Shown: positions 44,782 through 57,587, counted from the first letter of the stretch. The stretch is 64,000 nucleotides of DNA from Pelagerythrobacter marensis (GCF_036700095.1 NZ_CP144918.1:2419001-2483000), one strand, 5' to 3'. Translations and numbers: made by a program. Notes: generated from the letters alone by a model not told the origin.

Positions 44782-46974
44782 TCAGGCTTCCATCCATTCG
44801 CGGAAAAAGCTTTCGTGCGCGGCGCGTAAGTCGGCCAGCGGGACGCCTGCGACCTCGTCCCCGCCGACGGTGCCGATCCGGTGCATCGGGATGCCTGCGG
44901 CCTGGATGCGGTCGGCCCGGCTGCTGGTGACGATATAGCGCCCCTGGTCTTCGCCGAAGGCCGTGAAGTGGTCGCCCACCTGCTCCAGCGAACAGCCGAT
45001 GTTCCCCGCCAGCGCCATTTCGGCGAGCGCCACCAGCAGGCCCCCGTCGGACACGTCGTGGACCGCACTCACCAGTCCGTCGCCGATCAGCCGCCGCACG
45101 AATTCGCCCCGCTGGCGTTCCTGCGCGAGATCGACCGGCGGCGCGTCGCCGGCCTCGTCGCCGTGCAGCACGCGCAGCCACAGCGACTGGCCGAGGTGAC
45201 CGTTGTTGTCTCCGATCACGAAAATCGCGTCGCCTTCCGCGGCGAAGCCGATCCGCGCCATCCTGGCATAGTCTTCGAGCACGCCGACGCCGCCTATGGC
45301 CGGGGTGGGCAGGATCGCGCTGCCGCCGCCGGTCGCCTTGCTCTCGTTGTAGAGGCTGACGTTGCCGCTGACGATCGGGAAGTCGAGCGCGCGACAGGCC
45401 TCGCCCATCCCTTCCAGGCAGCCGGTGAACTGCGCCATGATCTCGGGCCGCTGGGGGTTGGCGAAATTGAGGCAGTTGGTCACCGCCAGCGGACGCGCAC
45501 CGACCGCGCAGAGGTTGCGGTAAGCTTCGGCAATCGCCTGCTTTCCGCCTTCATAGGGATCGGCATAGCAATAGCGCGGCGTGCAGTCGGTCGTCATCGC
45601 CAGCGCCTTGCGCGTGCCGTGGACGCGGACCACGCCGGCATCGCCGCCGGTCTGGAGCGTGTCGGCGCCGACCTGGCTGTCGTACTGCTCTGCAATCCAG
45701 CGGCGCGAGGCGAGGTCGGGGCTGGCCATCAGCTTGAGCAGGTCCGCGCCGAGATCGGTGCTCGGCGGCACGTCATCGAGCGGTTTGACCTTCGCCCAGG
45801 CCTTGTAGTCCTCGCGGCTCATCGCCGGGCGGTCGTAAAGCGGAGCGTCGGCGGCGAGGGGGCCGAGCGGGATGTCGCACACGACTTCGCCGTCGAACTC
45901 GAGCACCATGTGCCGGGTATCGGTGACTTCGCCGATGACCGCGAAATCCAGCTCCCACTTGCGGAAGATCTCTTCGGCCATCTTTTCCTTGCCGGGCTTG
46001 AGCACCATGAGCATCCGCTCCTGGCTTTCGCTCAGCATCATTTCGTAAGGGGTCATGCCCTCTTCGCGGCAGGGCACCTTGTTCATGTCGAGCCGGATGC
46101 CGGCCTTGCCGTTGGTCGCCATCTCCACGCTGGAGGAGGTGAGGCCCGCCGCACCCATGTCCTGGATCGCGACGATCGCATCGGTCGCCATCAGCTCGAG
46201 GCAGGCTTCGATCAGCAGCTTCTCGGTGAAGGGGTCGCCGACCTGAACCGTGGGCCGCTTGGCGTCGGCATCTTCGGCGAAGTCGGCGCTTGCCATGGTC
46301 GCACCGTGGATGCCGTCGCGCCCGGTCTTGGAGCCGACGTAGACGATCGGATTGCCTACCCCGGTCGCGGCGGAATAGAAGATCTTGTCCGCATCGGCGA
46401 CGCCCACGGTCATCGCGTTGACCAGAATGTTGCCGTCGTAGGCCGGGTGGAAATTCGTCTCCCCGGCCACGGTCGGCACGCCGACGCAGTTGCCGTATCC
46501 GCCGATCCCCGCGACGACGCCCTTTACGAGGTGCTTCATCTTCGGATGATCGGGCCGGCCGAAGCGCAGGGCGTTGAGGTTCGCGACGGGCCGCGCGCCC
46601 ATTGTGAAGACGTCGCGCAGAATGCCGCCCACGCCGGTCGCCGCGCCCTGGTATGGCTCGATATAGCTCGGGTGGTTGTGGCTCTCCATCTTGAAGATGG
46701 CAGCCTGGCCGTCACCGATGTCGATCACGCCCGCGTTCTCGCCCGGCCCGCAGATGACCCAGGGCGCCTCGGTCGGCAGCTTCTTCAGGTGCAGGCGCGA
46801 GGATTTGTAGGAACAATGCTCCGACCACATGACCGAGAATATGCCGAGTTCGACCAGGTTCGGCTTGCGTCCCAGTGCATGCAGCACGCGCTCGTACTCT
46901 TCGGGGCTGAGGCCGTGCTGCTCGACGACTTCGGGGGTGATCGCGGACTCGGTGCGGGACTCGGGGGTAGCCAT
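44782..46974 (-). CDS. purL: Phosphoribosylformylglycinamidine synthase subunit PurL
   Basis: Fourth step of purine synthesis, forming the amidine with ATP and glutamine-derived ammonia. The 730-residue protein is the small PurL type that works with PurS and PurQ. Motifs are [55 protein letters not shown] with [16 protein letters not shown], and C-terminal [20 protein letters not shown] 46974 is preceded by AAGGG. No purS/purQ lie here. It faces the coq4-like gene, convergent, with 31 bases between stops. Confidence 0.96.
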   Translation of the reverse strand: MATPESRTESAITPEVVEQHGLSPEEYERVLHALGRKPNLVELGIFSVMWSEHCSYKSSRLHLKKLPTEAPWVICGPGENAGVIDIGDGQAAIFKMESHNHPSYIEPYQGAATGVGGILRDVFTMGARPVANLNALRFGRPDHPKMKHLVKGVVAGIGGYGNCVGVPTVAGETNFHPAYDGNILVNAMTVGVADADKIFYSAATGVGNPIVYVGSKTGRDGIHGATMASADFAEDADAKRPTVQVGDPFTEKLLIEACLELMATDAIVAIQDMGAAGLTSSSVEMATNGKAGIRLDMNKVPCREEGMTPYEMMLSESQERMLMVLKPGKEKMAEEIFRKWELDFAVIGEVTDTRHMVLEFDGEVVCDIPLGPLAADAPLYDRPAMSREDYKAWAKVKPLDDVPPSTDLGADLLKLMASPDLASRRWIAEQYDSQVGADTLQTGGDAGVVRVHGTRKALAMTTDCTPRYCYADPYEGGKQAIAEAYRNLCAVGARPLAVTNCLNFANPQRPEIMAQFTGCLEGMGEACRALDFPIVSGNVSLYNESKATGGGSAILPTPAIGGVGVLEDYARMARIGFAAEGDAIFVIGDNNGHLGQSLWLRVLHGDEAGDAPPVDLAQERQRGEFVRRLIGDGLVSAVHDVSDGGLLVALAEMALAGNIGCSLEQVGDHFTAFGEDQGRYIVTSSRADRIQAAGIPMHRIGTVGGDEVAGVPLADLRAAHESFFREWMEA

Positions 46975-47029
46975 GCGCGCGCCCTTACGTTTCAATCCCG
47001 GCAAGGGCAACGATCCTTGCGCGATCCGG

Positions 47030-47710
47030 TCAGCGGCGCCAGGTCGGCACGGCCAGCCCCATCTCGCGCTTGTGCCATCGCGTCTCGCCGACCCACCACG
47101 CGGCCCAGGTGGCCGCTCCGAAGGCGACGAGGGCGAGCAGGTGAAATCCGGCCCCCGCGGACTGCGGCTGCGGGCCGAACCAGTTGACGGCCTGCATTGC
47201 CAGCAACAGCGCCAGCAGAACGATCGGCGGCCCGGCCGGTCCGCGCGTGCGCCGCAGATAGATCGCGAACGCCCCCACCGTCAGCGCAAGTTCCAGCGGG
47301 ATGGCGATCTGGGGGTGATCCCACAGGCCGAAGCCCAGCTTCCGCTCCCCGCCGGCAAGGGTGAGATCGGGGCGATGCACGAGCAGGTCGAGCAGCCAGT
47401 GCGACAACACGACCGCACCGCCGATCAGCGCGGTCGCGGCATCGCGCCGCCACACGAACAGCGCCAGCGCGAAGGCGAGCGCCCACAGTGCATTGCCGGC
47501 AAGGCTGTGCGTATAGGGCATGTGGTAGAGATCGAGCGGGTTCATCGCCGTGGCTCCGGGGACGATCCGCAGCTTCTCTATCCCCACGATCGCGAAGGCG
47601 AAGAACGCCCAGTCGACCAGCTGGGCGGCGACGAACAGGGTGCCGAGCTTCGGCGCCCGCCTGCTGGCGGCACCGGCGATAAAGGCGGCGGACCAGTGCC
47701 CGATGAACAT
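47030..47710 (-). CDS. Multi-pass membrane protein, possibly YdjM/DUF457-like metal-dependent hydrolase
   Basis: I do not recognise this family with certainty. The 226-residue protein has six or so membrane segments. Conserved-looking polar residues lie near their ends: [29 protein letters not shown] and [16 protein letters not shown]. This His/Asp pattern recalls membrane-bound metal-dependent hydrolases (YdjM/DUF457). It lies after purL on the same strand with a 55-base gap and is convergent with nothing; the xseB operon starts 157 bases to the right on the other strand. Confidence 0.55.
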   Translation of the reverse strand: MFIGHWSAAFIAGAASRRAPKLGTLFVAAQLVDWAFFAFAIVGIEKLRIVPGATAMNPLDLYHMPYTHSLAGNALWALAFALALFVWRRDAATALIGGAVVLSHWLLDLLVHRPDLTLAGGERKLGFGLWDHPQIAIPLELALTVGAFAIYLRRTRGPAGPPIVLLALLLAMQAVNWFGPQPQSAGAGFHLLALVAFGAATWAAWWVGETRWHKREMGLAVPTWRR

Positions 47711-47867
47711 CTAGCGGCGCCCGGTCGAACCTGTGGCTTCCGAATGCGGCGCATCTGGAAGCCCGAGGCACATGACCGCTCTGCCGGTCGAGATCCCCGC
47801 CATTCCCCGTTCCCCTTTTCGCTGTCAACTTGACCAAGCTCCGGGCGGGCGTCAATGCTCTATCGCC

Positions 47868-48119
47868 ATGACCAAGGACGCACCCGATATTGCCGGCATG
47901 ACCTTCGAAGACGCGCTGAAAGCGCTGGAGGAAATCGTCAGGAAACTGGAAGGGGGCGAGGCGGCGCTGGACGAATCGATCGCGCTCTACGAACGGGGCG
48001 AGCAGTTGCGACAGCATTGTCAGGCCCGGCTGGATGCCGCGCAGGCCCGGATCGAAAAGATCGTCCAGGGCGCGGACGGTCAGGCACGCGGAACCGCACC
48101 CTTCGACGCGGCGAGCTGA
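47868..48119 (+). CDS. xseB: Exodeoxyribonuclease VII small subunit
   Basis: Small subunit that assembles with XseA to degrade single-stranded DNA. The 83-residue helical protein shows the family pattern TFEDALKALEEIVRKLEGGEAALDESIALYERGEQL and LDAAQARIEKIVQG. ATG 47868 gives the standard length. ispA begins one base past its stop. The xseA gene is not in this window. Confidence 0.94.
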   Translation: MTKDAPDIAGMTFEDALKALEEIVRKLEGGEAALDESIALYERGEQLRQHCQARLDAAQARIEKIVQGADGQARGTAPFDAAS

Positions 48120-48120
48120 G

Positions 48121-49029
48121 ATGCAGCTCGTCGGCGATCGGGCCAACCTGCTGGCCGATGGCCTCGCCCGCATACAGCGAGAGGTCGACGACCTCTTCGA
48201 CGAACTGCTGCCGATCCCCGACGACGCGCGAGCCCGCCTGGTGGAGGCGATGCGCTACGCCACGATCGGCGGCGGCAAGCGCGTGCGCCCGCTGCTCCTT
48301 GCGGCGACGGCCGGGATGTACGGGGTCGCTCGCGAAACCGCGGTGCGTTGCGGCTGTGCGATCGAGGCGATCCATGTCTATTCGCTGATTCACGACGACC
48401 TGCCGTGCATGGACGATGACGATCTGCGCCACGGCAAGCCGACCCTGCATCGCCGGTTCGACGAGGCGACGGCCGTGCTTGCGGGCGACGCGCTCCACGC
48501 CTTCGCCTTCGAAGTGCTGTCGATGCCTGAAACCGTCGGCGACCCGTTCGTGCGCGCCGAGCTGGTCGCGACGCTGGCTTCGGCCAGCGGCATGGGCGGC
48601 ATGGCGGGTGGGCAGATGATGGACATCGCCGCCGTCGGCCAGGATTACGATCTGCACGCGATCACCCGGCTGCAACAGCTCAAGACCGGGGCCTTGCTGT
48701 CCGCCGCAGTGGAAATGGGCGCCATTCTCGGCCGTGTGCCGGGCGATTCCCGCGCGCCGTTGCGCAACTATGCCCGCGATATCGGCCTTGCCTTCCAGAT
48801 TGCCGACGATCTGCTCGATCACGAGGGCGACGAGAACAAGGCAGGCAAGGCCCTGCGCAAGGACGACGAGCAGGGCAAGCAGACTTTCGTGACGCTGATG
48901 GGCGTCGAAAAGGCGCGCCACCAGGCGCATGCGCTGATCGAGCAGGCGGTCGGCCACCTCGCGCCCTATGGCACCGAGGCGGACCTGCTGCGCGCTCTGG
49001 CGCGGTTCATCGTGGAGAGAGACAGGTGA
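48121..49029 (+). CDS. ispA: Polyprenyl (farnesyl) diphosphate synthase
   Basis: Makes farnesyl diphosphate from isopentenyl and dimethylallyl diphosphate, feeding quinones, carotenoids and cell-wall lipids. The 302-residue protein has the first aspartate-rich motif LIHDDLPCMDDDDLRHG and the second IADDLLDHEGDENK, with GGKRVRPLLLAAT and MAGGQMMDIAAVG. ATG 48121 follows the xseB stop by one base. coaD starts within its last codons. Because of the bulky residues before the first motif it fits short-chain FPP synthase. Confidence 0.94.
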   Translation: MQLVGDRANLLADGLARIQREVDDLFDELLPIPDDARARLVEAMRYATIGGGKRVRPLLLAATAGMYGVARETAVRCGCAIEAIHVYSLIHDDLPCMDDDDLRHGKPTLHRRFDEATAVLAGDALHAFAFEVLSMPETVGDPFVRAELVATLASASGMGGMAGGQMMDIAAVGQDYDLHAITRLQQLKTGALLSAAVEMGAILGRVPGDSRAPLRNYARDIGLAFQIADDLLDHEGDENKAGKALRKDDEQGKQTFVTLMGVEKARHQAHALIEQAVGHLAPYGTEADLLRALARFIVERDR

Positions 49030-49553
49030 GTGCCAAGGAAATGGGGGAGCGGATCGGTGTCTATCCGGGCACGTTCGATCCGATAACGCTGGGCCATGCC
49101 GATATCATCCGGCGCGGCAGCAAGCTGGTGGACCGCCTGATCATCGGCGTGACCACCAATCCTTCCAAGGATCCGATGTTCACACCGGAGGAACGGATGG
49201 CGATGGTCCGGCGCGAAGTCGATGCGCTCGGGCTCGACAACGTCGACGTGGTGGGATTCAACGCGCTGCTGATGAAATTCGCGCGCAAACAGGGGGCCAG
49301 CGTGATCGTGCGCGGACTGCGCGCCGTCGCCGACTTCGAGTACGAATACCAGATGGCGGGCATGAACCAGCAGCTCGACGACCGGATAGAAACCGTCTTC
49401 CTGATGGCGGATGTCTCGCTGCAGCCGATCGCTTCGAAGCTGGTCAAGGAAATCGCGGTGTTCGGCGGCGACATTTCGCCTTTCGTCAGCCCGGAAGTCC
49501 GCGACGAGGTCGTGGCGCGTGTCGAGAAACTCGGGCGCAGGGGGGACTATTGA
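49026..49553 (+). CDS. coaD: Phosphopantetheine adenylyltransferase
   Basis: Fourth step of coenzyme A synthesis: joins AMP to 4'-phosphopantetheine. The 175-residue protein has IGVYPGTFDPITLGHADII (HxGH-type nucleotide motif), VGVTTNPSKDPMFTPEERM and VIVRGLRAVADFEYEYQMAGMN. GTG 49026 overlaps the ispA stop (GTGA), and ATG 49041 is an alternative that keeps the domain. A single acyl-type cyclase is not needed; it is a housekeeping gene in the xseB-ispA operon. Confidence 0.95.
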   Translation: MSAKEMGERIGVYPGTFDPITLGHADIIRRGSKLVDRLIIGVTTNPSKDPMFTPEERMAMVRREVDALGLDNVDVVGFNALLMKFARKQGASVIVRGLRAVADFEYEYQMAGMNQQLDDRIETVFLMADVSLQPIASKLVKEIAVFGGDISPFVSPEVRDEVVARVEKLGRRGDY

Positions 49554-49677
49554 TTGCGGGTAGTGCCTGCCGCATCATTCATTGAACCGACAGTCCCCCG
49601 CCGCTAGATGCTGGCGGCCAATCGTCTATTTCCATTTTCTGTTTCGACGTCTTTGCCAATTCGACCACGGGAATTCC

Positions 49678-50403
49678 ATGTCCAGATGCCTGATTGCCGC
49701 CGCGGCCCTGCTGTCGCTGGTCGCCGCCCCCCCGATCGCTTCCGCACAGGACAACCCGTTCGAGGAGAGTGTCGGGACCGAGGAGGAGGCGGTCTCGAAC
49801 ACCCAGTCGGCGCGGGTCTACCAGCCGATCAACTACAACGTTGAGGAAGATCGCGAGAATATTCTCCTGCTCGACTTGTCGACCGGGGAGCGGGTCGCGA
49901 TCCGCCTGATGCCGAGCTGGGCGCCCAACCATGTCGAACGGATCAAGACGCTCACCCGCCAGGGCTTCTACGACGGCGTGATCTTCCACCGCGTGATCGA
50001 CGGGTTCATGGCGCAGACCGGCGACCCGACCGGCACGGGGCAGGGCGGTTCCAATCTCCCCGACCTGGAAGCGGAGTTCAACCCGATGCCGCATGTTCGC
50101 GGCACGGTCGCGATGGCGCGCGCGCAGGACGAGAACAGCGCCAACAGCCAGTTCTTCATCGTCTTCTATCCGCGTTTCGCGCTGGACAAGCGCTATACCA
50201 ATTTCGGTCGGGTCATCGGAAACATGGCAGCGGTCGATGCGATTGCGCGCGGCGAACCGCCCGCCAATCCCACGCGCATCCTTCAGGCATCGATCGCAGC
50301 CGACAACAAGGGCCGGCCCGCCGCGCAAGCGCCGGCGGCGCCACAGGAAGAGATCACTGCCGAGATGCTCGGCGCGCCGGTTGAGCAGGTCGAGGGGCAA
50401 TAG
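49678..50403 (+). CDS. Periplasmic peptidyl-prolyl cis-trans isomerase (cyclophilin)
   Basis: Folding helper for proline peptide bonds. The 241-residue protein has a signal peptide (SRCLIAAAALLSLVAAPPIASA, cleaved near residue 23) and a cyclophilin domain with FYDGVIFHRVIDGFMAQTGD, GTGQGGSNLPDLEAEFN, and NSANSQFFIVF. The active-site Arg lies in FHRVIDGF. C-terminal extension is Pro/Ala-rich. It sits between coaD and queA on the same strand. Confidence 0.92.
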   Translation: MSRCLIAAAALLSLVAAPPIASAQDNPFEESVGTEEEAVSNTQSARVYQPINYNVEEDRENILLLDLSTGERVAIRLMPSWAPNHVERIKTLTRQGFYDGVIFHRVIDGFMAQTGDPTGTGQGGSNLPDLEAEFNPMPHVRGTVAMARAQDENSANSQFFIVFYPRFALDKRYTNFGRVIGNMAAVDAIARGEPPANPTRILQASIAADNKGRPAAQAPAAPQEEITAEMLGAPVEQVEGQ

Positions 50404-50477
50404 CGCCGCCATCGGCGTTGCGGGGCGGCCGGTGCGGTTCTCCGGCCGTGACGCGCCGGACACGGGATTGACGTCGC

Positions 50478-51506
50478 ATGCGCATCGACCTTTTCGATTT
50501 CGAGCTGCCGCAGGACCTGATCGCGCTGCGTCCTGCCGTGCCGCGCGATTCGGCACGGATGCTGGTGGTCGACGGCGATAGGGACTTTGCCGATCGCATA
50601 GTGCGCGATCTGCCCGATATTCTCGCTCCGGGCGATGTCCTGGTGTTCAACGACACGCGCGTCATTCCGGCACAGCTTGAGGGGCGGCGTGGCGATGCGC
50701 GGATCGGCGTGACGCTCCACAAGCGAGTCGACTTGCGCCGCTGGCAAGCCTTCGCACGCAATGCGAGGCGATGCCGCGAGGGCGATCGGGTGGAGTTCGG
50801 CGGTGACGTCGCCGCCATCGTCGAGGAACGCCATGCCGACGGCAGCCTCACCTTTGCCTTCGAAGGGGACGAGCCGGTCGAAGTGCTGCTGGAGCGTGCC
50901 GGACGTATGCCGCTGCCGCCCTATATCGCCGGCAAGAGGCCCCCGGACGAGCGCGATGCGAAGGATTATCAGACGATGTTCGCCGCGCACGACGGAGCGG
51001 TTGCCGCCCCGACCGCCGCGCTCCACTTTACGCCGGAACTGATCGCCGCGCTCGACGCGCGTGGTGTCGCTCGCGAGACATTGACGCTGCATGTCGGCGC
51101 GGGGACGTTCCTGCCGGTCAAGGTGGAGGATACCGACGACCACCGGATGCATAGCGAATGGGGCCGGATCGAGGCCGCGACCGCCGATCGGCTCAACGCT
51201 GCACGGCGCGAGGGGCGGCGTGTGATCGCCGTCGGCACGACGAGCCTGCGCCTGCTCGAAAGCGCGGCCGATTCCGAGGGGACGATCCGGCCTTTCGAAG
51301 GGGACACCGCGATCTTCATCACCCCCGGATATGTCTTTCGCGCGATCGACGGGTTGATGACCAATTTCCACTTGCCGAAATCCACGCTGTTCATGCTCGT
51401 CAGCGCGTTGATGGGGCGCGAGCGGATGCAGGCCGTCTATTCCCACGCGATAGAGCGGAAATACCGGTTCTACAGCTACGGTGATAGCAGCCTCCTCTTG
51501 CCCTGA
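50478..51506 (+). CDS. queA: S-adenosylmethionine:tRNA ribosyltransferase-isomerase
   Basis: Adds the epoxycyclopentanediol ring in queuosine formation, using the ribosyl part of SAM. The 342-residue protein starts at ATG 50478 with [19 protein letters not shown] and holds [62 protein letters not shown] and [16 protein letters not shown]. Tgt, the next enzyme in the pathway, lies 5 kb away, with an unrelated block in between. Confidence 0.96.
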   Translation: MRIDLFDFELPQDLIALRPAVPRDSARMLVVDGDRDFADRIVRDLPDILAPGDVLVFNDTRVIPAQLEGRRGDARIGVTLHKRVDLRRWQAFARNARRCREGDRVEFGGDVAAIVEERHADGSLTFAFEGDEPVEVLLERAGRMPLPPYIAGKRPPDERDAKDYQTMFAAHDGAVAAPTAALHFTPELIAALDARGVARETLTLHVGAGTFLPVKVEDTDDHRMHSEWGRIEAATADRLNAARREGRRVIAVGTTSLRLLESAADSEGTIRPFEGDTAIFITPGYVFRAIDGLMTNFHLPKSTLFMLVSALMGRERMQAVYSHAIERKYRFYSYGDSSLLLP

Positions 51507-51572
51507 GGACACTTCGTCTCCTGCCTTGGGATGAGGCGGCGGGGAATAGCCGCGCCGCGGGCCGGTGCCGTC

Positions 51573-52172
51573 TCAATGAAACCGATTCTGGCGCGAAGCT
51601 GCACCAGGGAAGAGCGTTTCGGGGTCGATCACGCGGTCTATCAATGTCTCGTCGGCGGGCAACCGCCCATCGAGCATGAGCATCGCCAGCCCGTGGACGA
51701 TCGACCACGCCTGCAGTGCAAGGCGCTCGGCCGCCGGCCCTTCGCCCGCGAGCGCAACGGTGCTTCGCTTCAGCAGGTCCCAGGCGGGATCGGTCTTGTC
51801 CCTCTGCGCGGATCCCGTCTCGCCATGGGTGAAAATCAGCCGGAACAGCGCCGGATTCGCAAGGGCGAAGCGGACATAGGCCCGGCCGGTCGCTGCGAAG
51901 CCGGCGCGATCGCCGCCTGCCGCGGCACAGGCCTGTTCCTGCGCGGCACCGAGCCTGGCGAGCCCGGCTTCTCCCAGCGCCGCGAGAAGGGCGCTCTTGT
52001 TGGGGAAGTGGCGATAGACCGCGGCCGGCGAAACGCCCACTTCGCGGGCCAGTTCGCGCAGGGAGATCGCGCCGCCCTCCGCCGCCTCGAGCGCGCGCAA
52101 GCCGGCTTCGATCAGAGCTTCGCGCAGGGCGCCGTGATGGTAGGGGGATTGCGATGTTGACACTGTTGACAT
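51573..52172 (-). CDS. TetR-family transcriptional regulator
   Basis: Ligand-responsive repressor. The 199-residue protein has an N-terminal helix-turn-helix: ISLRELAREVGVSPAAVYRHFPNKSALLAAL (residues about 33-63), and a C-terminal ligand domain whose WSIVHGLAMLMLDGRL pattern is common in the TetR_C group. It is divergent from the carotenoid oxygenase gene; the 48 bases between them carry two copies of a 19-bp operator, one of which overlaps its own start codon. It probably represses itself and the operon to its right. Confidence 0.9.
   Translation of the reverse strand: MSTVSTSQSPYHHGALREALIEAGLRALEAAEGGAISLRELAREVGVSPAAVYRHFPNKSALLAALGEAGLARLGAAQEQACAAAGGDRAGFAATGRAYVRFALANPALFRLIFTHGETGSAQRDKTDPAWDLLKRSTVALAGEGPAAERLALQAWSIVHGLAMLMLDGRLPADETLIDRVIDPETLFPGAASRQNRFH
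52154..52172. promoter_or_regulatory. TetR operator copy 1
   Basis: ATGTTGACACTGTTGACAT follows the layout ATGTTGAC-N3-GTTGACAT, an imperfect inverted repeat. It overlaps the start codon of the TetR gene. Likely autoregulatory. Confidence 0.6.
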
Positions 52173-52179
52173 AGCCGAT

Positions 52180-52198
52180 ATGTTGACGCTGTTTACAT
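52180..52198. promoter_or_regulatory. TetR operator copy 2
   Basis: ATGTTGACGCTGTTTACAT, the same layout as copy 1 and 26 bases further right, which is about 2.5 turns of helix. It lies just before the carotenoid oxygenase start and would block that promoter. Confidence 0.6.
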
Positions 52199-52220
52199 GG
52201 ACTAGCCATCGGAGTCGGGC

Positions 52221-53645
52221 ATGACAAGCGTTCTGGAAAAGACCATCCGCGGCGCGGTGACCGCGGGTATCGGCAAGCTGGCCGGAATCAATCGCATCGG
52301 GCTCAAGTCCGACAATCCCTTTACCGCCGGCCTGCACGCCCCCATGCGCGAGGAGCTGACGCTGGAAGACCTGCCGGCGACGGGCACGATTCCCGCGCAG
52401 CTCGACGGTCGCTATGTTCGCATCGGTCCGAACCCGCAATTTGCCGATCCGCGCGGTCATCACTGGTTCGTCGGCGAAGGCATGGTGCACGGCGTGCGTC
52501 TGTCGGGTGGTCGGGCCGAGTGGTATCGCAATCGCTATATCCGGTCCCGCGCGCTGGAGGATGTCGCCGGCTTGCCGGCGGCACCCGGGCCGCGCCGGGG
52601 GATGAGCGATAACGTCAACACCAATGTGATCGCTTTCGGATCGCAAATCCTGGCGCTGGTGGAAGCCGGGTCGTACCCGGCCGAGCTTTCGGGCGATTTG
52701 GAGACGGTGGCTTACAGCGATTTCGGCGGCGGGCTGGCCGGATCGTTCACCGCCCATCCGCATCGCGACCCGGCCACCGGGGAGTACCATGCGATCTGTT
52801 ACGACGCCGGCAATCCGGGCTGGATAACCCATGTGGCGCTCGACCCTGCGGGCAAGGTGATCCGCGAATTGCCGATCGCGGTAGAGCACGGCCCTTCGAT
52901 CCACGATTGCGCGCTCACACCGTCCTACGTCGTGATTTTCGATCTTCCGGTGACCTTTTCGATGAAAGCGCTGATCGCCGGCCACAGGTTCCCCTATCGC
53001 TGGAATCCTTCCCACACTGCGCGCGTGGGCCTGCTGCCGCGTGCGGGCGATGCCGATGCGATCACCTGGCACAGCGTCGATCCCGCCTATCTCTTCCATG
53101 TCGCCAACAGCTTCGAGGACGAGGCGGGCCGGGTCGTGGTCGATTGCTGCCCATACGAAACGATGTTCGACGGGCCGATGGCCGGGCCCTTCGGCCGCAA
53201 CCTGGGGCTGGAGCGCTGGACGATCGATCCCGCTGCCATAGCGGTGGAACGCCGCATTCTGAGCGGCGTGCCGCAGGAGTTTCCCCGGCCCGACGAACGC
53301 TTCTTCACGCGCCCATATCGCTATGTCTGGACCGTGGGCCTGCCCGACGATGCGAGCGCGGAGTTCTTCGCAGCCGCGCCGCTCTATCGCCACGACCTCG
53401 CAAGCGGAGACACGATCTCCCGCTCGTTCGGCGAGAACGCAGTGCCCGGCGAATTCGTATTCGTGCCGCGCGGGCCGGATGCGCCGGAGGGCGATGGCTG
53501 GATGATGGGCCTGGTGATCGATCGCGCCAACTGCGTGACGGACCTTGCAATTCTGGACGCGAGCACGCTGGAAGATGTCGCGCGGGTGCATATTCCGCAC
53601 CGCGTTCCCCCCGGTTTTCACGGCAACTGGATGCCGGTCGTTTAG
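52221..53645 (+). CDS. Carotenoid oxygenase (RPE65/CCD family)
   Basis: Iron(II) dioxygenase that cleaves carbon-carbon double bonds in carotenoids or stilbenes such as lignostilbene. The 474-residue protein has iron-ligand histidines in FTAHPHRDP, SIHDCALTPS, YLFHVANSFE and the C-terminal FHGNWMP. N-terminal GRYVRIGPNPQF and GEGMVHGVRL are family motifs. The ATG is at 52221 behind the operator. Its regulator is divergent; an ABC transporter follows on the same strand, so substrate or product movement is likely. Confidence 0.9.
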   Translation: MTSVLEKTIRGAVTAGIGKLAGINRIGLKSDNPFTAGLHAPMREELTLEDLPATGTIPAQLDGRYVRIGPNPQFADPRGHHWFVGEGMVHGVRLSGGRAEWYRNRYIRSRALEDVAGLPAAPGPRRGMSDNVNTNVIAFGSQILALVEAGSYPAELSGDLETVAYSDFGGGLAGSFTAHPHRDPATGEYHAICYDAGNPGWITHVALDPAGKVIRELPIAVEHGPSIHDCALTPSYVVIFDLPVTFSMKALIAGHRFPYRWNPSHTARVGLLPRAGDADAITWHSVDPAYLFHVANSFEDEAGRVVVDCCPYETMFDGPMAGPFGRNLGLERWTIDPAAIAVERRILSGVPQEFPRPDERFFTRPYRYVWTVGLPDDASAEFFAAAPLYRHDLASGDTISRSFGENAVPGEFVFVPRGPDAPEGDGWMMGLVIDRANCVTDLAILDASTLEDVARVHIPHRVPPGFHGNWMPVV

Positions 53646-53686
53646 CACTTGGCAATCGCGGACAAGGCGGCGATTGTCCGCCGCCT

Positions 53687-54640
53687 ATGGAACCGATTCA
53701 CGAACCGATCCTCGATATCAACGGGTTGACCAAGGTCTATCCGGGCGGGCTGAAAGCCCTCGACAATGTCGACCTGACCATCCGGCGCGGAGAAATCTTC
53801 GCTCTCCTCGGCCCAAACGGCGCGGGCAAGACCACGCTGATCGGGGCCGTTTGCGGTATGGTGCGCGTCACTTCGGGGACGATCCACGCATTTGGCGAGA
53901 ACTTGTCCGACAGTTGGCGGACTGCACGCAAACGCATCGGGTTGGTGCCGCAGGAACTGGGTTTCGACATGTTCGATACGGTGGAACGCCAGATCGGCTA
54001 TTCGCGCGGATTGTTCGGCCGCGCTCCCGATCCGGCCCGGATCGAGGAAGTCCTGCGCTCGCTCAGCCTGTGGGACAAGCGCGACGAGGAAATCCGCAAG
54101 CTCTCGGGCGGGATGAAGCGCCGCGTGCTGATCGCCAAGGCGCTGGCGCATGATCCCGAGTTGCTGTTTCTCGACGAGCCGACAGCCGGCGTGGACGTGG
54201 AGCTTCGGCGCGACATGTGGCGCCAGATAGACAGCCTGCGCGAACAGGGCGTCACCGTGATCCTTACGACACATTATATCGAGGAAGCCGAGGAAATGGC
54301 CGATCGGGTCGGCGTGATCGACAAGGGCCGCCTGCTGCTGGTCGACGAGAAAGCCGAGATGATGAAGCGGCTGGGCCGGACGGAGGCGCATTTCATCCTC
54401 GCCAGCCCGATTGCGCAGATACCCGACGCGCTCGGTTCCTATCCGGTCACTCTTGCCGACGATGGCGCAATCTTGTGTTATCGCGGCGGCGACGGGACCG
54501 GAAAAGGCAAGGCGGAAGTCGCGGCAATCGCAACCGCGCTGGTCCATAGCGGGGTCGCCTTCACCGCGCTGGAGCAGAAGGAATCGAGCCTGGAAGACAT
54601 CTTCGTCGACCTGGTCGAACGGCAGGGGCTGGCAGCATGA
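53687..54640 (+). CDS. ABC transporter ATP-binding protein (ABC-2 type exporter)
   Basis: ATPase of an efflux or export system. The 317-residue protein has Walker [20 protein letters not shown], the signature [18 protein letters not shown] and Walker [17 protein letters not shown], with the H-loop [11 protein letters not shown]. The first gene after the carotenoid oxygenase, 41 bases away. It starts at ATG 53687; longer frames lie inside the upstream gene. It is paired with the permease that overlaps its stop. Confidence 0.9.
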   Translation: MEPIHEPILDINGLTKVYPGGLKALDNVDLTIRRGEIFALLGPNGAGKTTLIGAVCGMVRVTSGTIHAFGENLSDSWRTARKRIGLVPQELGFDMFDTVERQIGYSRGLFGRAPDPARIEEVLRSLSLWDKRDEEIRKLSGGMKRRVLIAKALAHDPELLFLDEPTAGVDVELRRDMWRQIDSLREQGVTVILTTHYIEEAEEMADRVGVIDKGRLLLVDEKAEMMKRLGRTEAHFILASPIAQIPDALGSYPVTLADDGAILCYRGGDGTGKGKAEVAAIATALVHSGVAFTALEQKESSLEDIFVDLVERQGLAA

Positions 54641-55397
54641 TCAATTGGCGTTCCACGCTCGCAATCTACCGCAACGAGCTTTCACGTTTTCGCCGCACCG
54701 TGTTCGGCTCGATCGTCTCGCCGGTCCTGACCACGAGCCTTTATTTCATCGTGTTCGGAGCCGCTATCGGCGGGCGCATTTCCGAAGTCGGCGGGGTCGA
54801 TTACGGCGCCTTCATCGTGCCCGGCCTGCTGATGCTGACGCTGCTGTCGGAAAGCACCAGCAATGCAAGTTTCGGCATTTACATGCCCAAGTTCACCGGG
54901 TCGATCTACGAACTGCTGTCGGCCCCCGTCGGAGTGGTCGAGACGCTGCTGGGCTTCGTCGGGGCGGCCGCGACCAAGAGCCTGATCCTGGCCGCGATCA
55001 TCCTGGTCACCGCCATGCTGTTCGTCGACTATTCGATTGCCCATCCTTTGTTCGCGTTGGTCTATATCATGCTGGTCGCGGCCAGTTTCTCGTTGCTCGG
55101 CTTCATCCTCGGCGTCTGGGCAGAAGGGTTCGAGAAACTGCAGATGGTCCCCCTTCTGATCCTGACCCCGCTCACCTTCCTCGGCGGGACTTTCTATTCG
55201 ATCGACATGCTCCCCTCGCCGTGGGACAAGATCGCGCTCGCCAATCCGATCGTCTATCTCGTCAGCGGACTGCGCTGGACGTTTTACGGCGAGTCCGACG
55301 TATCCATCGGCATTTCGTTCGGCCTCACACTGGGTTTCCTCGCAGTTTGCGTGGCAATCATCGCAGTGATCTTCCGCACGGGCTGGCGTCTCAGGAC

Positions 55398-55401
<4 letters not shown>
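54637..55401 (+). CDS. ABC-2 type transporter permease
   Basis: Membrane part of the exporter. The 254-residue protein has six membrane segments and the ABC-2 motif [18 protein letters not shown] 54637 overlaps the stop of the ATPase gene by four bases (ATGA), so the two are coupled. It resembles YadH/DrrB-like permeases for lipids, drugs or polysaccharides; the cargo is not readable. Confidence 0.9.
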
Positions 55402-57511
<2,110 letters not shown>

Positions 57512-57587
57512 CCGGTATTCGGCTTGCAAAGCGCCGTCGCTCTTTGCAACTATGCTCCAAAGCACACCGCTATAGGGGGGACTTTCG

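Noticed and set aside
42465-45068. 867-residue open frame on the minus strand over miaA, serB, coq4 and purL
   Set aside because: It is a shadow of the high-GC genes. Its translation is low in recognisable motifs, and the real genes overlay it on both strands.
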